A stretch of 64,000 nucleotides of DNA from Paenibacillus sp. Its GTDB lineage: Bacteria > Bacillota > Bacilli > Paenibacillales > YIM-B00363. Location of the stretch: the NCBI RefSeq assembly GCF_031177825.1, contig NZ_JAPSKE010000024.1:1-64000 (forward strand), in the 5' to 3' direction. Below, in pieces: positions 1 to 7,947 of this stretch; the stretch's first letter is position 1, and every line of letters starts with the position of its first letter. The notes beneath the pieces are model-generated. The model made no database searches and had not been told where the DNA came from. It saw only the letters and a list, made by a program, of their open reading frames with translations. Both the position numbers and the translations under genes were made by a program.

Positions 1-1
1 C

Positions 2-2815
2 GTCACGGTGCCGGGCAACCCGGGCGGTCTTGCGAAGACGGGGCACACGTTCGCAGGCTGGAACACGGCGGCGGACGGCAGCGGTACGGACTATGCGGAG
101 TCGGAACCGCTCACGATTCCAGCCGCCGATGTGACGCTGTACGCGAAGTGGACGGTCAACGGCTACACGGTAATCTTCGAGAGCGATGGCGGTTCGCCGA
201 TGGCGAGTCAGACGGTGAGCTATGGCAGCACGGCCGTTCGGCCGGCGGACCCGACGAAGACGGGGCATACGTTTGCGGGGTGGTATACGGACGCAGACTT
301 GACGGCGGCCTTCGATTTCGAGGCGCCGATCGGAGCTGCCGATGTCACGCTGTATGCGAAGTGGACGATCAACAGCTACGCAGTGACATACGACGGCAAC
401 GGAAGCGACGGGGGCAGCGTACCTGCGAACAGCAGTCACGACTACAACACCGGCGTCGCGGTGCCGGGCAACCCGGGCGGCCTTGCGAAGACGGGCCACA
501 CGTTCGCGGGGTGGAACACGGCGGCGGACGGAAGCGGAACGGGATTTGCTGCGGGCGACACGCTTACGATTCCAGCAGCCGATGTGACGTTATACGCGAT
601 TTGGACGGCGAACCAGTATACGATCCGCTTCGAAAGCAACGGCGGTTCGCCGGTGAACAGCCAGGCGGTGAGCTTTGGAAGTACGCCGGTCGAGCCGACG
701 GCACCGACGAAGGCAGGGTATGCGTTCGCCGGATGGTATACGGATCCTGAAGCCTTGACGCAGCCGTTCGACCTCGCAGCGCCCATCGGTGCCGCAGACG
801 TAACGCTGTATGCGAAATGGTTTTCCGCGAATGCGTTGTTGTCCGAATTGACGGCAGATCAAGGAACGCTTCGTCCGGCATTTTCACCATTCGAGGCAAG
901 TTATGTCATCGAAGTGCCGAATGCGGTGACGAACCTCAACCTTTTCCTGAGAAAAGGGGACCCGGCCCAATCCATAACGGTAACGGGGGCGACTTACAGC
1001 TCCGTAACGGACGATGTGTATTCCTACAACGTTTCGGGCTTGACCGTCGGGCCGAATCCGATTCGGATCTCGGTCACCGCCGAAAATCAGGATCGAAATA
1101 CGTACCATCTGACGGTGAACGTCTCGGCGGATGAAGCGATGGGACAGCCGGTTGCTTTAAATCCTGCGATTCGCACGCTTACGTTCCCGGGAGGACTCGC
1201 GATCCGGCTGCCTGACGGACTGTCGATTCCTCCAGGAGCGACGTTAACGGTACGGGATTCGAACGCCGCGCCGTCCGGGGAGGTCAAACTTGCCAGAGCC
1301 GGACAGGTGATCGATTTTCAATTCGAAGGGATGACGATCGATCGACCCGTGGAGATTACGCTCGGATATGACGGGAATACAGATCCGAGCAAACTCGCGA
1401 TTTTCTATTACAACGAATCGACCGGCAAGTGGGAGTACCAGCCTTCTCAAGTAACGGACAACGGGATCAAGACGTCGGTCGGCCATTTCTCCACGTACGG
1501 CGTGCTTGCGGACACGACTGCGCCGGACCGGGCAACGGTCGCATCGGGCGAAAAGACGACAAGCTCGATCGCGCTTCATCTTTCCGCGAACGACGATTCG
1601 GGTGTGGCGATCTATTTGATTTATCGAGACGGAACGCTCGTTGCGGAGACGGCGGAAAGCACCTATGTCGATACCGGTCTTTCCGCTTCGAGAACGTACA
1701 CCTATACGGTCAAGGCAGTCGATAGGCTGGGGAATCGTTCGGGACTCAGCGAAAGCATAACCGCAGCAACGAACGGCAGCGGGAACGGCGGCGGAGGAAG
1801 CGGTGCCCCTGGCGGGATGGTCTCGAACCCTGATAAAGTCACATCTACAGACGGTAGGCTTACGATTCCCGCAGGCAAATCGGGCGAAGTTAGCCTGAGC
1901 GACAAGGTGAAGATCGCGATACCTGCCGGGGCTTCCGACGTTGAACTGAAAGTGACGATCGAACAAGTGACGGACACGCAGAAGCTGATCAAGAGTAACG
2001 AGATTTTGCTTAGCCCGATATTCGAAATATTGAAAAACGTCGCGAATAACTTTAGCAAGGACGTCACGCTGACGTTTGCCTTCGATCCGACAAGCGTAAC
2101 GGACAAACAAAAGCCATCCGTCTTCTACTATGACGAATGGAAGAAAGTCTGGGTGAAAGTCGGCGGCGAGGTGAGCGGGAATACGATTGCGGCAAGCGTG
2201 AACCACTTTACGAAATTTGCGGTATTCGCGGTTGACCAAGAGACGGAGTCCGTACCGGACGAGAAGCCGACGATGAACTTGAGCGATATTTCCGGTCATT
2301 GGGCGGAGGAGAGCATTCGGGCGGCAGTAGGCGCCGGCATTGTCGAAGGGTACGCCGATGGCACGTTCAAACCGAACGCCGACGTCACCCGCGCCGAATT
2401 TGCGGTCATGCTGATGAACGCGCTGAAGCCGTGGGAAACGGGAACGGAGATGACGTTCGCGGATACGGCGGAGATCGGGGCTTGGGCCTCGACGGCGGTT
2501 GCGCAGGCAGTAGAAGCGGGGATCGTGACCGGTTACGGCGACGGACGCTTCCGTCCGGCAGCGAACATTTCGAGGGCAGAGCTGGCGGTCATGATCGCAC
2601 GAGCTTACGGTGCGGACATCGAGACCGAAGCCACTGCTCCGACCGGGTTTTCCGACGACAAGGACATTCCCGTCTGGGCGAAGGGAGGGGTATTTGCGGT
2701 TCGTCAGTCGGGGATCGTGCAGGGAAGAAGCGGCGGCATGTTTGCGCCGAATGCTACGGCGACAAGAGCCGAAGCTGTCACGATCATTATGAACTTACTC
2801 CAGAAGATGAACTGA
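2..2815 (+). CDS. SLH-domain surface protein with B-repeats (5' end missing)
   Basis: The frame is already open at the window edge, so the true start and signal peptide lie upstream. Visible order, with residue 1 at base 8: alternating Listeria-Bacteroides/InlB B-repeat modules (about 1-271, each with a GHTFAGW-type core and ending VTLYAKW); a cadherin-like beta-sandwich domain (about 275-375); a beta-rich ZU5-like segment (about 385-500); an FN3-like domain (about 505-590); a Gly/Ser linker; a second ZU5-like segment; and three SLH repeats (about 760-935, GHWAEESI and TRAEFAVM motifs). SLH repeats normally bind pyruvylated secondary cell-wall polymer, so this is probably a wall-anchored adhesin or matrix protein. 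The ligand is unknown. The B-repeats are also nearly identical at DNA level, which suggests recent duplication. Confidence 0.9.
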   Translation, partial: VTVPGNPGGLAKTGHTFAGWNTAADGSGTDYAESEPLTIPAADVTLYAKWTVNGYTVIFESDGGSPMASQTVSYGSTAVRPADPTKTGHTFAGWYTDADLTAAFDFEAPIGAADVTLYAKWTINSYAVTYDGNGSDGGSVPANSSHDYNTGVAVPGNPGGLAKTGHTFAGWNTAADGSGTGFAAGDTLTIPAADVTLYAIWTANQYTIRFESNGGSPVNSQAVSFGSTPVEPTAPTKAGYAFAGWYTDPEALTQPFDLAAPIGAADVTLYAKWFSANALLSELTADQGTLRPAFSPFEASYVIEVPNAVTNLNLFLRKGDPAQSITVTGATYSSVTDDVYSYNVSGLTVGPNPIRISVTAENQDRNTYHLTVNVSADEAMGQPVALNPAIRTLTFPGGLAIRLPDGLSIPPGATLTVRDSNAAPSGEVKLARAGQVIDFQFEGMTIDRPVEITLGYDGNTDPSKLAIFYYNESTGKWEYQPSQVTDNGIKTSVGHFSTYGVLADTTAPDRATVASGEKTTSSIALHLSANDDSGVAIYLIYRDGTLVAETAESTYVDTGLSASRTYTYTVKAVDRLGNRSGLSESITAATNGSGNGGGGSGAPGGMVSNPDKVTSTDGRLTIPAGKSGEVSLSDKVKIAIPAGASDVELKVTIEQVTDTQKLIKSNEILLSPIFEILKNVANNFSKDVTLTFAFDPTSVTDKQKPSVFYYDEWKKVWVKVGGEVSGNTIAASVNHFTKFAVFAVDQETESVPDEKPTMNLSDISGHWAEESIRAAVGAGIVEGYADGTFKPNADVTRAEFAVMLMNALKPWETGTEMTFADTAEIGAWASTAVAQAVEAGIVTGYGDGRFRPAANISRAELAVMIARAYGADIETEATAPTGFSDDKDIPVWAKGGVFAVRQSGIVQGRSGGMFAPNATATRAEAVTIIMNLLQKMN

Positions 2816-2840
2816 AATAGAAGTATAAGGGACCGATAAC

Positions 2841-2887
2841 AAAAGGCGAATCTCTCCAGTAGAAACGGAGGGATTTCGCCTTTTGTT
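2841..2887 (+). terminator. Rho-independent terminator of the SLH gene
   Basis: The arm AAAAGGCGAA plus CTCC pairs with GGAG plus TTTCGCCTTTT across a short loop, followed by a T-rich stretch. It sits 25 nt after the stop codon. Confidence 0.85.
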
Positions 2888-3010
2888 TTAGGGTCGCTGA
2901 ACCGATCTTTTTGATACCAGGTGTGAACGAAAACTTAAATAATCAAAGGAAGAGCTTTAACGTGTCGGGTTTGCGGAGATAGAAAGTTTAGTACTATTTA
3001 TATAGGAGAA

Positions 3011-3025
3011 ATGAAATCGTTTCCC
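3011..3025 (+). promoter_or_regulatory. Candidate CcpA cre site upstream of xylanase
   Basis: ATGAAATCGTTTCCC matches the Bacillus cre consensus WTGNAANCGNWNNCW at all but the last position. It lies 34 nt before the GH10 start, just downstream of an AT-rich stretch that could be the promoter. Catabolite repression of a xylan gene would be expected, but the binding is inferred. Confidence 0.5.
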
Positions 3026-3058
3026 TCAAATGAGCGGTACTAAACGGAGGTAGGTCGA

Positions 3059-4312
3059 ATGGGACGTCAACCTGAATTCGCGCACCGCATGTCGAACAAG
3101 ACGATCAAGCTAGTGGACGGGGCCGGAAATCCCGTTGCCGGAACGGAAGTGACGATCCGACAGACAAACCATAAGTTCTTATTCGGCTGCGGCATCTTCG
3201 ATGCGATCCAAGTAGCGAATAAGAATGTTCCGGCGGACCGACTGACCTTTCTAGAAGAAAAGATGGATTTGTTTCTAGACGTCTTTAACTCGGCGACGCT
3301 GCCTTTCTATTGGGCAAGATTCGAGCCGGAACAAGGGAAACCGCAGACCCAAGAATTGCAGGCTGCAGCCCGGTGGTTAAAGGACAGACGCGTAACCGTG
3401 AAAGGGCATCCGCTTGTCTGGCACACCTTAACCGCTCCGTGGCTTCTGGATCTGAGCAACGAAGAGATCCTGAAAGCGCAGCTGGCTAGAATCGAGCGCG
3501 ACGTATCCGATTTCCAAGGTCTGATCGATACGTGGGACGTCATCAATGAGGTCGTGATCATGCCGATCTTCGACAAGTACGACAATGGGATTACCAGAAT
3601 CAGTAAAGAACTCGGTCGTGTAGGTATCATTAAGGAAATGTTCGCGAGGACGCGGCAATGCAACCCCGGCGCGACACTGCTGTTAAATGACTTCAATACG
3701 TCGATAAACTACGAAATCTTAATTGACGGATGCCTGAGCGCAGGCGTTCCGATCGACGCGATCGGGATTCAGTCGCATCAGCATCAGGGATATTGGGGAC
3801 GCGAGAAAATAGAGGAAGTATTGGAACGGTTTTCGCATTTCGGTCTTCCGATTCACTTTACGGAAAATACGTTGACCTCCGGTCATCTCATGCCGCCTGA
3901 AATCGATGACTTGAACGATTATCAGATTCCCGAATGGCCGTCTACGCCGGAGTTCGAAGAGCGCCAGGCAAGGGAAGTCGATGAAATGTATACGATTCTA
4001 TTCAAGCACCCGCGGGTCGAGGCCATCACGACGTGGAACTTCAGCGACGAGGGGGCTTGGCTCGGCGCACCGGCCGGATTGGTAAGGAAGGATAACAGCC
4101 CGAAGCCTTCTTACGAGGTTCTGAAGAAACGGATCAAGGGCGACTGGTCTACGAATGTAACAGGGAGGACCGACGACAACGGAATCATTACGTTCGAAGG
4201 CTTCCTCGGCGATTACGATTTGATTTGCGGAGAAAAACAGGTGGGCTTCAAGGTAGAAAAGGATGACGAACCGGCTCGACTGACCATTTCATCCGGTTAT
4301 GTAGTTATATAG
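3059..4312 (+). CDS. GH10 endo-1,4-beta-xylanase, no signal peptide
   Basis: Glycoside hydrolase family 10 enzymes cleave beta-1,4-xylan or xylo-oligosaccharides with retention. The acid/base Glu is E164 in WDVINE and the nucleophile is E269 in HFTEN, where most GH10 enzymes have TELD. KGHPLVWH (115-122) is the usual substrate-binding segment. Residues 11-40 and about 360-417 form small beta-rich extensions around the barrel. There is no secretion signal, so it probably acts on imported xylo-oligosaccharides in the cytoplasm. The ATG is preceded by ACGGAGG at good spacing. It stands alone between terminators, with a cre-like site upstream. Confidence 0.88.
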   Translation: MGRQPEFAHRMSNKTIKLVDGAGNPVAGTEVTIRQTNHKFLFGCGIFDAIQVANKNVPADRLTFLEEKMDLFLDVFNSATLPFYWARFEPEQGKPQTQELQAAARWLKDRRVTVKGHPLVWHTLTAPWLLDLSNEEILKAQLARIERDVSDFQGLIDTWDVINEVVIMPIFDKYDNGITRISKELGRVGIIKEMFARTRQCNPGATLLLNDFNTSINYEILIDGCLSAGVPIDAIGIQSHQHQGYWGREKIEEVLERFSHFGLPIHFTENTLTSGHLMPPEIDDLNDYQIPEWPSTPEFEERQAREVDEMYTILFKHPRVEAITTWNFSDEGAWLGAPAGLVRKDNSPKPSYEVLKKRIKGDWSTNVTGRTDDNGIITFEGFLGDYDLICGEKQVGFKVEKDDEPARLTISSGYVVI

Positions 4313-4320
4313 AGCGACAC

Positions 4321-4346
4321 GGCGCTCCCGTCAAGAAGGGAGCGCC
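4321..4346. terminator. Stem-loop between convergent xylanase and aldo/keto reductase genes
   Basis: GGCGCTCCC and GGGAGCGCC form a perfect 9-bp stem around an 8-nt loop. The T-tract is poor on both sides, so termination efficiency is uncertain. Confidence 0.55.
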
Positions 4347-4362
4347 GCGTTGCGCGATTGCA

Positions 4363-5205
4363 TTAAAAGTCGAAGTTGTCGGGGTCGGGACCGACTCGTA
4401 CATCTTGATTCAATCCGTCGATCCGATTCATGTCTTCCTCGCTGAGCGCGAAGTCGAACAGCGCCGCATTTTCGACGATCCGATGTTCCTTCGTCGATTT
4501 CGGGATCGTCACCACGCCGTGCTGCACATCCCAGCGCAGAATGATCTGCGCGACCGACTTGCCGTATTTCGCCGCCAGCTCCAGCAACGTCGGATGTTCG
4601 AGAAGTTCGCCTTGCATGAGAGGGGACCAGGCTTCCAATTGAATGCCTTGCTCCCTCGAGAAGCGAAGCAACGGTTTCTGCGTAAGGCGCGGGTGGAATT
4701 CGACCTGGTCGACCATCGGCTTGATCCGAGCGACGCTTAATAAATCTTCAAGGTGATGGATTTGGAAATTGCTGACCCCAATGGCTTTTACGCGCCCTTC
4801 TTGGTACAACGTTTCAAGCGCTCTCCAAGCCTCCTTATATTTCTCTTTTACCGGCCAGTGGATTAAATACAAATCTAGGTAGTCGAGTCCCAGCTTCTCT
4901 ACACTTTCTTCATAAGCCGCTAATGTGCTCTCGTACCCTAAGTCGGCGTTCCACACTTTGGACGTGACGAAGAGGTCCTCCCTCCGAATTCCGTTGTCCA
5001 GCAAAGCTTGACGAATGCCTTCGCCGACGCCGCGTTCGTTCCCGTAGATCGAAGCCGTGTCGATACTCCTGTATCCGTGTGCGACGGCGGATCGGATTGC
5101 TTGAACCAAGGCCGCGCCTTCCTCTACTTTGAACACCCCGAGACCAAGCCCGGGCATCCGAGTTCCATTGCGCAGCGTCACCGTGTCTTGCAGATGTCGT
5201 ATCAT
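4363..5205 (-). CDS. Aldo/keto reductase, AKR5 (YvgN-like) type
   Basis: An NADPH-dependent reductase of aldehydes or dicarbonyls such as methylglyoxal, to judge from family members. At 280 aa it is the usual AKR barrel length. The catalytic tetrad is visible as Asp49, Tyr54, Lys83 and His116, and the cofactor loop IPKSTKEHR is typical. The start is preceded by GGAGG with an 8-nt spacer. It lies 47 nt downstream of the MFS gene on the same strand, so the two are probably co-transcribed. With the neighbouring HxlR regulator and azoreductase this suggests electrophile detoxification. The exact substrate cannot be read from sequence. Confidence 0.88.
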   Translation of the reverse strand: MIRHLQDTVTLRNGTRMPGLGLGVFKVEEGAALVQAIRSAVAHGYRSIDTASIYGNERGVGEGIRQALLDNGIRREDLFVTSKVWNADLGYESTLAAYEESVEKLGLDYLDLYLIHWPVKEKYKEAWRALETLYQEGRVKAIGVSNFQIHHLEDLLSVARIKPMVDQVEFHPRLTQKPLLRFSREQGIQLEAWSPLMQGELLEHPTLLELAAKYGKSVAQIILRWDVQHGVVTIPKSTKEHRIVENAALFDFALSEEDMNRIDGLNQDVRVGPDPDNFDF

Positions 5206-5252
5206 CGTTCATTCCTCCGTAATCAAAAGTAAAATTTCTTCGCCTTACGTCT

Positions 5253-6461
5253 TCATCGACCCGCAGGGAGGCAAACCTCGGTTCGCTCCTTGCGTTCTAA
5301 GATCCGGGCGCCCATCGTAAGCGCCGCCGCTCCGAATACCATCAGCGCTCCGATCCATGTCGTATGAATCAATCCTACGGAATCCGCCACGATGCCGCCC
5401 AAGTAGGCGCCTATCGCAATGCCGGCGTTAAAAGCAGAAATATTGAGGGCGGAGGCGACATCCTTCGCTTCGGGCGCGAACCGTTCCGCCAGCATGACGA
5501 CGTACACTTGAAGACCGGGGACATTCATAAAGGCGAATAACCCCATGAAGAGAACCGTAACCAATCCCGCGACCTGGAACGGGGCCGTGAACAGCAGCGC
5601 CAAGAGAACGATCGCTTGCAGCGTAAACATATAGGACAAGGCCGTAGCTGGGTTTCGATTCGCCGCTTTGCCCCCGATCCCATTGCCGACGGCGATGGCG
5701 ATGCCGTACGCGAGAAGGATCAGAGTTACGGATGTTTCCCCGAATCCGGTAATGTCGCGAAGCAGCGGGGATAAATAGGTAAAGACGACGAACGTTCCGC
5801 CGTAGCCCAATGCCGTAATCCCGAAGGCGAGCAGCAAGCGGCCGTTCGCGACGAGCTCCCATTGCCGGCGAAGCGGGATTTTCGCGGCTTGCGGCAAATT
5901 CGAAGAAACCAAGACCAAGGTCGCCAGCAAAGCGAATACGCCGACAGCGACAATCGCGAAGAATGCGGCTCGCCACCCCATGAGTTGGCCAATATAAGTT
6001 CCAAGCGGTACGCCGGTCACCGTCGCGACGGTAAGTCCGGAGAACATAATCGAGATGGCGCTCGCGCGGCGGCGTTCCGGGACGAGATCGGCCGCGATCG
6101 TCGAGCCGATCGACATGAATACGCCGTGCGATAAGGCGCTGACGATGCGAGCGACCAGTAGGACGAGCATCCCGTCGGCCGTAGCCGCGAGAAGATTGCC
6201 CGCAATAAACACAACCATAATCCAGAGCAATAACGTCTTGCGAGGCATACCGGCCGTCAGCGAAGTGAGCACCGGCGCCCCGAGCGTAACGCCCAGCGCA
6301 TATAAGGTGACCGTGAGTCCGGCGATCGACACCGATATGTGAAAGTCTTCAGCAATGAGGGGAAGCAGCCCTACGCTAATAAACTCGGTCGTTCCAATGG
6401 CGAAGGCGCATACGGCTAGCGCCAGCAAGGCCGGCAGGTTTCCTCTGTTTTCCAATGTCAT
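5253..6461 (-). CDS. MFS efflux transporter, DHA1 (AraJ/YdhP-like) family
   Basis: A 402-aa, 12-TM drug:H+ antiporter-type permease. The N-terminal segment with TTEFISVGLLP and the antiporter motif C-like stretch VTGVPLGTYIGQ around TM5 mark the AraJ/NepI/YdhP branch. AGGAG stands 7 nt before the ATG. It is divergent from the HxlR regulator across a 141-bp intergenic region holding inverted repeats, so it is the likely regulated target. The substrate is unknown. Confidence 0.88.
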   Translation of the reverse strand: MTLENRGNLPALLALAVCAFAIGTTEFISVGLLPLIAEDFHISVSIAGLTVTLYALGVTLGAPVLTSLTAGMPRKTLLLWIMVVFIAGNLLAATADGMLVLLVARIVSALSHGVFMSIGSTIAADLVPERRRASAISIMFSGLTVATVTGVPLGTYIGQLMGWRAAFFAIVAVGVFALLATLVLVSSNLPQAAKIPLRRQWELVANGRLLLAFGITALGYGGTFVVFTYLSPLLRDITGFGETSVTLILLAYGIAIAVGNGIGGKAANRNPATALSYMFTLQAIVLLALLFTAPFQVAGLVTVLFMGLFAFMNVPGLQVYVVMLAERFAPEAKDVASALNISAFNAGIAIGAYLGGIVADSVGLIHTTWIGALMVFGAAALTMGARILERKERTEVCLPAGR

Positions 6462-6533
6462 GTTTCCACTCCTACGTTGTATAGTAAGTCCGGCCGGTGA
6501 ATGCTATTATGCTGGATAGAGGCTAGATTGAAT

Positions 6534-6571
6534 AGTACGTACTTTTTAGTGATATAGATACTTAAAAGTGC
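6534..6571. promoter_or_regulatory. Candidate HxlR operator cluster in divergent intergenic region
   Basis: Three elements overlap: a perfect 10-bp palindrome AGTACGTACT (6534-6543); two copies of TACT-N4-AGTG (6540-6551 and 6559-6570) exactly 19 bp apart; and the imperfect inverted repeat GTACTTTTTAGTG (6539-6551) against TACTTAAAAGTGC (6559-6571). They lie over a likely promoter for the regulator (TTGAAT at 6528) and just upstream of the divergent MFS gene. Direct binding is inferred. Confidence 0.55.
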
Positions 6572-6602
6572 CTGTAAAATATAGATCTAGGGGGTTAAGC
6601 TT

Positions 6603-6983
6603 ATGCCGAACGAGGCTCCAGTGAGGAAGAAATACAATATATCCGTCGAGGCGACGTTGGAAGTGATCGGCGGAAAATGGAAGTGCGTCATTCTATGTCA
6701 TCTGACGCATGGGAAGAAACGGACGAGCGATTTAAAACGACTGATGCCCGGGATTACGCAAAAAATGTTAACGCAGCAGTTAAGGGAGTTAGAGGAGGAC
6801 GGCATCGTCAATCGGATCGTCTATAATCAAGTCCCTCCGAAAGTGGAATACGAGCTAAGCGAATACGGGAGCAGCTTGCAATCCATACTGGATTCGCTGT
6901 GCGCTTGGGGAGAGAACCATATCATCAGAGAGTACGGGGACAAATCCGCCGTGTTGGAGGATAACGGGTTAAATCGGTTGTGA
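6603..6983 (+). CDS. HxlR (DUF24) family transcriptional regulator
   Basis: A 126-aa winged-helix protein with the hallmark VEATLEVIGGKWK segment and the TQKMLTQQLRELEEDG recognition region. Many DUF24 regulators (YodB, CatR, HypR) sense quinones, diamide or hypochlorite through an N-terminal Cys. Here the position just before VEATL, usually Cys-Pro, is Ile13-Ser14, and no other N-terminal Cys exists. The remaining cysteines are Cys28 and Cys32 in the first helix and one near the C terminus. It may sense through those or respond to another signal. It is divergent from the MFS gene and upstream of azoR, the presumed targets. Confidence 0.88.
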   Translation: MPNEAPVRKKYNISVEATLEVIGGKWKCVILCHLTHGKKRTSDLKRLMPGITQKMLTQQLRELEEDGIVNRIVYNQVPPKVEYELSEYGSSLQSILDSLCAWGENHIIREYGDKSAVLEDNGLNRL

Positions 6984-7012
6984 GACGGGAACGAAGCCAA
7001 CTCAGTTATTAA

Positions 7013-7041
7013 TTGTAACTTACTTTAAAATAGTTTATGAT
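7013..7041 (+). promoter_or_regulatory. azoR promoter with YodB/CatR-like box in the spacer
   Basis: A -35 TTGTAA (7013-7018) and -10 TATGAT (7036-7041) are separated by 17 bp. The spacer holds TACT-N7-AGTT (7021-7035), one base from the TACT-N7-AGTA dyad I recall for B. subtilis YodB. A repressor bound there would block RNA polymerase. Confidence 0.6.
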
Positions 7042-7083
7042 GTGAAAGTCAGAAATTATATATAGACGTGGAGGACAACCAGA

Positions 7084-7725
7084 ATGACGAAGGTATTGGT
7101 CGTAAAAGCAAATAACCGTCCGGACGGCGTATCTACAAAGATGTACGAAGCATTCATCGCTGCCGCGGCCGGGAACAAAGAATTGAACGTTACCACATAT
7201 GATTTGTATAACGAGGATCTGCCGTACCTCGGACAAGACTTATTCAGCGCCTTCGGCAAATTGCAAAATAACGAAGCGTTAACGGAAGCGGAAGGACGTC
7301 TCATGGCCGCTAAACAAAAGGCGATGGACGCTTTCGCGGCGGCGGATGTGCTCGTCTTCGCTTTCCCGCTGTGGAACTTAACGATCCCGGCCGTGCTTCA
7401 AACCTTCATCGACTACGTGTATGCCGCAGGCTTTACATTCAAATACAATGCGGACGGCTCGATGGCTCAGCTGCAGAAGCACAAGAAAGTCGTGTTGTTG
7501 AACGCGCGCGGCGGCGTGTACTCGACCCCGGAAGCCGCGGGGATGGAGATGTCCGTCAACTATATGCGCAGCGTCTTCGGCGGCGTGTTCGGGATGGAGA
7601 TTATCGACGAAGTCGTCATCGAAGGCCATAATGCGAATCCGGGGCAGGCAGCGGCAATCATCGAAGAAGGATTAAAGAAAGTAGCGGAAGTGCCGGCGAA
7701 CATCGCTCGCCAGCTCGTTCGATAA
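7084..7725 (+). CDS. azoR: FMN-dependent NADH-azoreductase
   Basis: A 213-aa flavodoxin-fold quinone/azo reductase that performs two-electron reduction of quinones and azo compounds. The PLWNLTIPA segment contacts FMN, and ARGG at about 141-144 with the following loop fits the AzoR/YocJ family. It follows the HxlR gene in the same direction but has its own promoter. In B. subtilis azoR1 is controlled by the DUF24 repressor YodB, so the pairing here is functionally consistent. GGAGG precedes the ATG. A strong terminator follows. Confidence 0.9.
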   Translation: MTKVLVVKANNRPDGVSTKMYEAFIAAAAGNKELNVTTYDLYNEDLPYLGQDLFSAFGKLQNNEALTEAEGRLMAAKQKAMDAFAAADVLVFAFPLWNLTIPAVLQTFIDYVYAAGFTFKYNADGSMAQLQKHKKVVLLNARGGVYSTPEAAGMEMSVNYMRSVFGGVFGMEIIDEVVIEGHNANPGQAAAIIEEGLKKVAEVPANIARQLVR

Positions 7726-7817
7726 GCGTCATACGAATCCATGCGAGACCATCCCGGACACAGGATGTGGGGTAGACTTATAACGATCCGCAAGATTCAT
7801 AGAGTTCCAAGCCTCGA

Positions 7818-7849
7818 AGCCCCGACGATGGGCGTTCGGGGCTTTTTTC
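7818..7849 (+). terminator. Rho-independent terminator after azoR
   Basis: AGCCCCGA (7818-7825) pairs with TCGGGGCT (7836-7843) and is followed by TTTTTT. The rest of the 222-bp gap before the oxidase shows no other clear element. Confidence 0.85.
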
Positions 7850-7947
7850 CGTTCACAGCTCTCATAGGAAATCGTCAAAAGTTCGCAACATTCGTGTCGT
7901 ACATTGATAAGGGGGAAGATCAAACGATAGAGAGGAACGAGTTGAAC

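Noticed and set aside
1244..2299. Minus-strand open frame of 351 codons inside the SLH gene
   Set aside because: Antisense to a coding region with recognisable domains; no homology or ribosome site.
7741..7947. N-terminal extension of the multicopper oxidase
   Set aside because: The frame is open back to 7741 but crosses the azoR terminator, and the lipoprotein signal peptide clearly starts at 7948.
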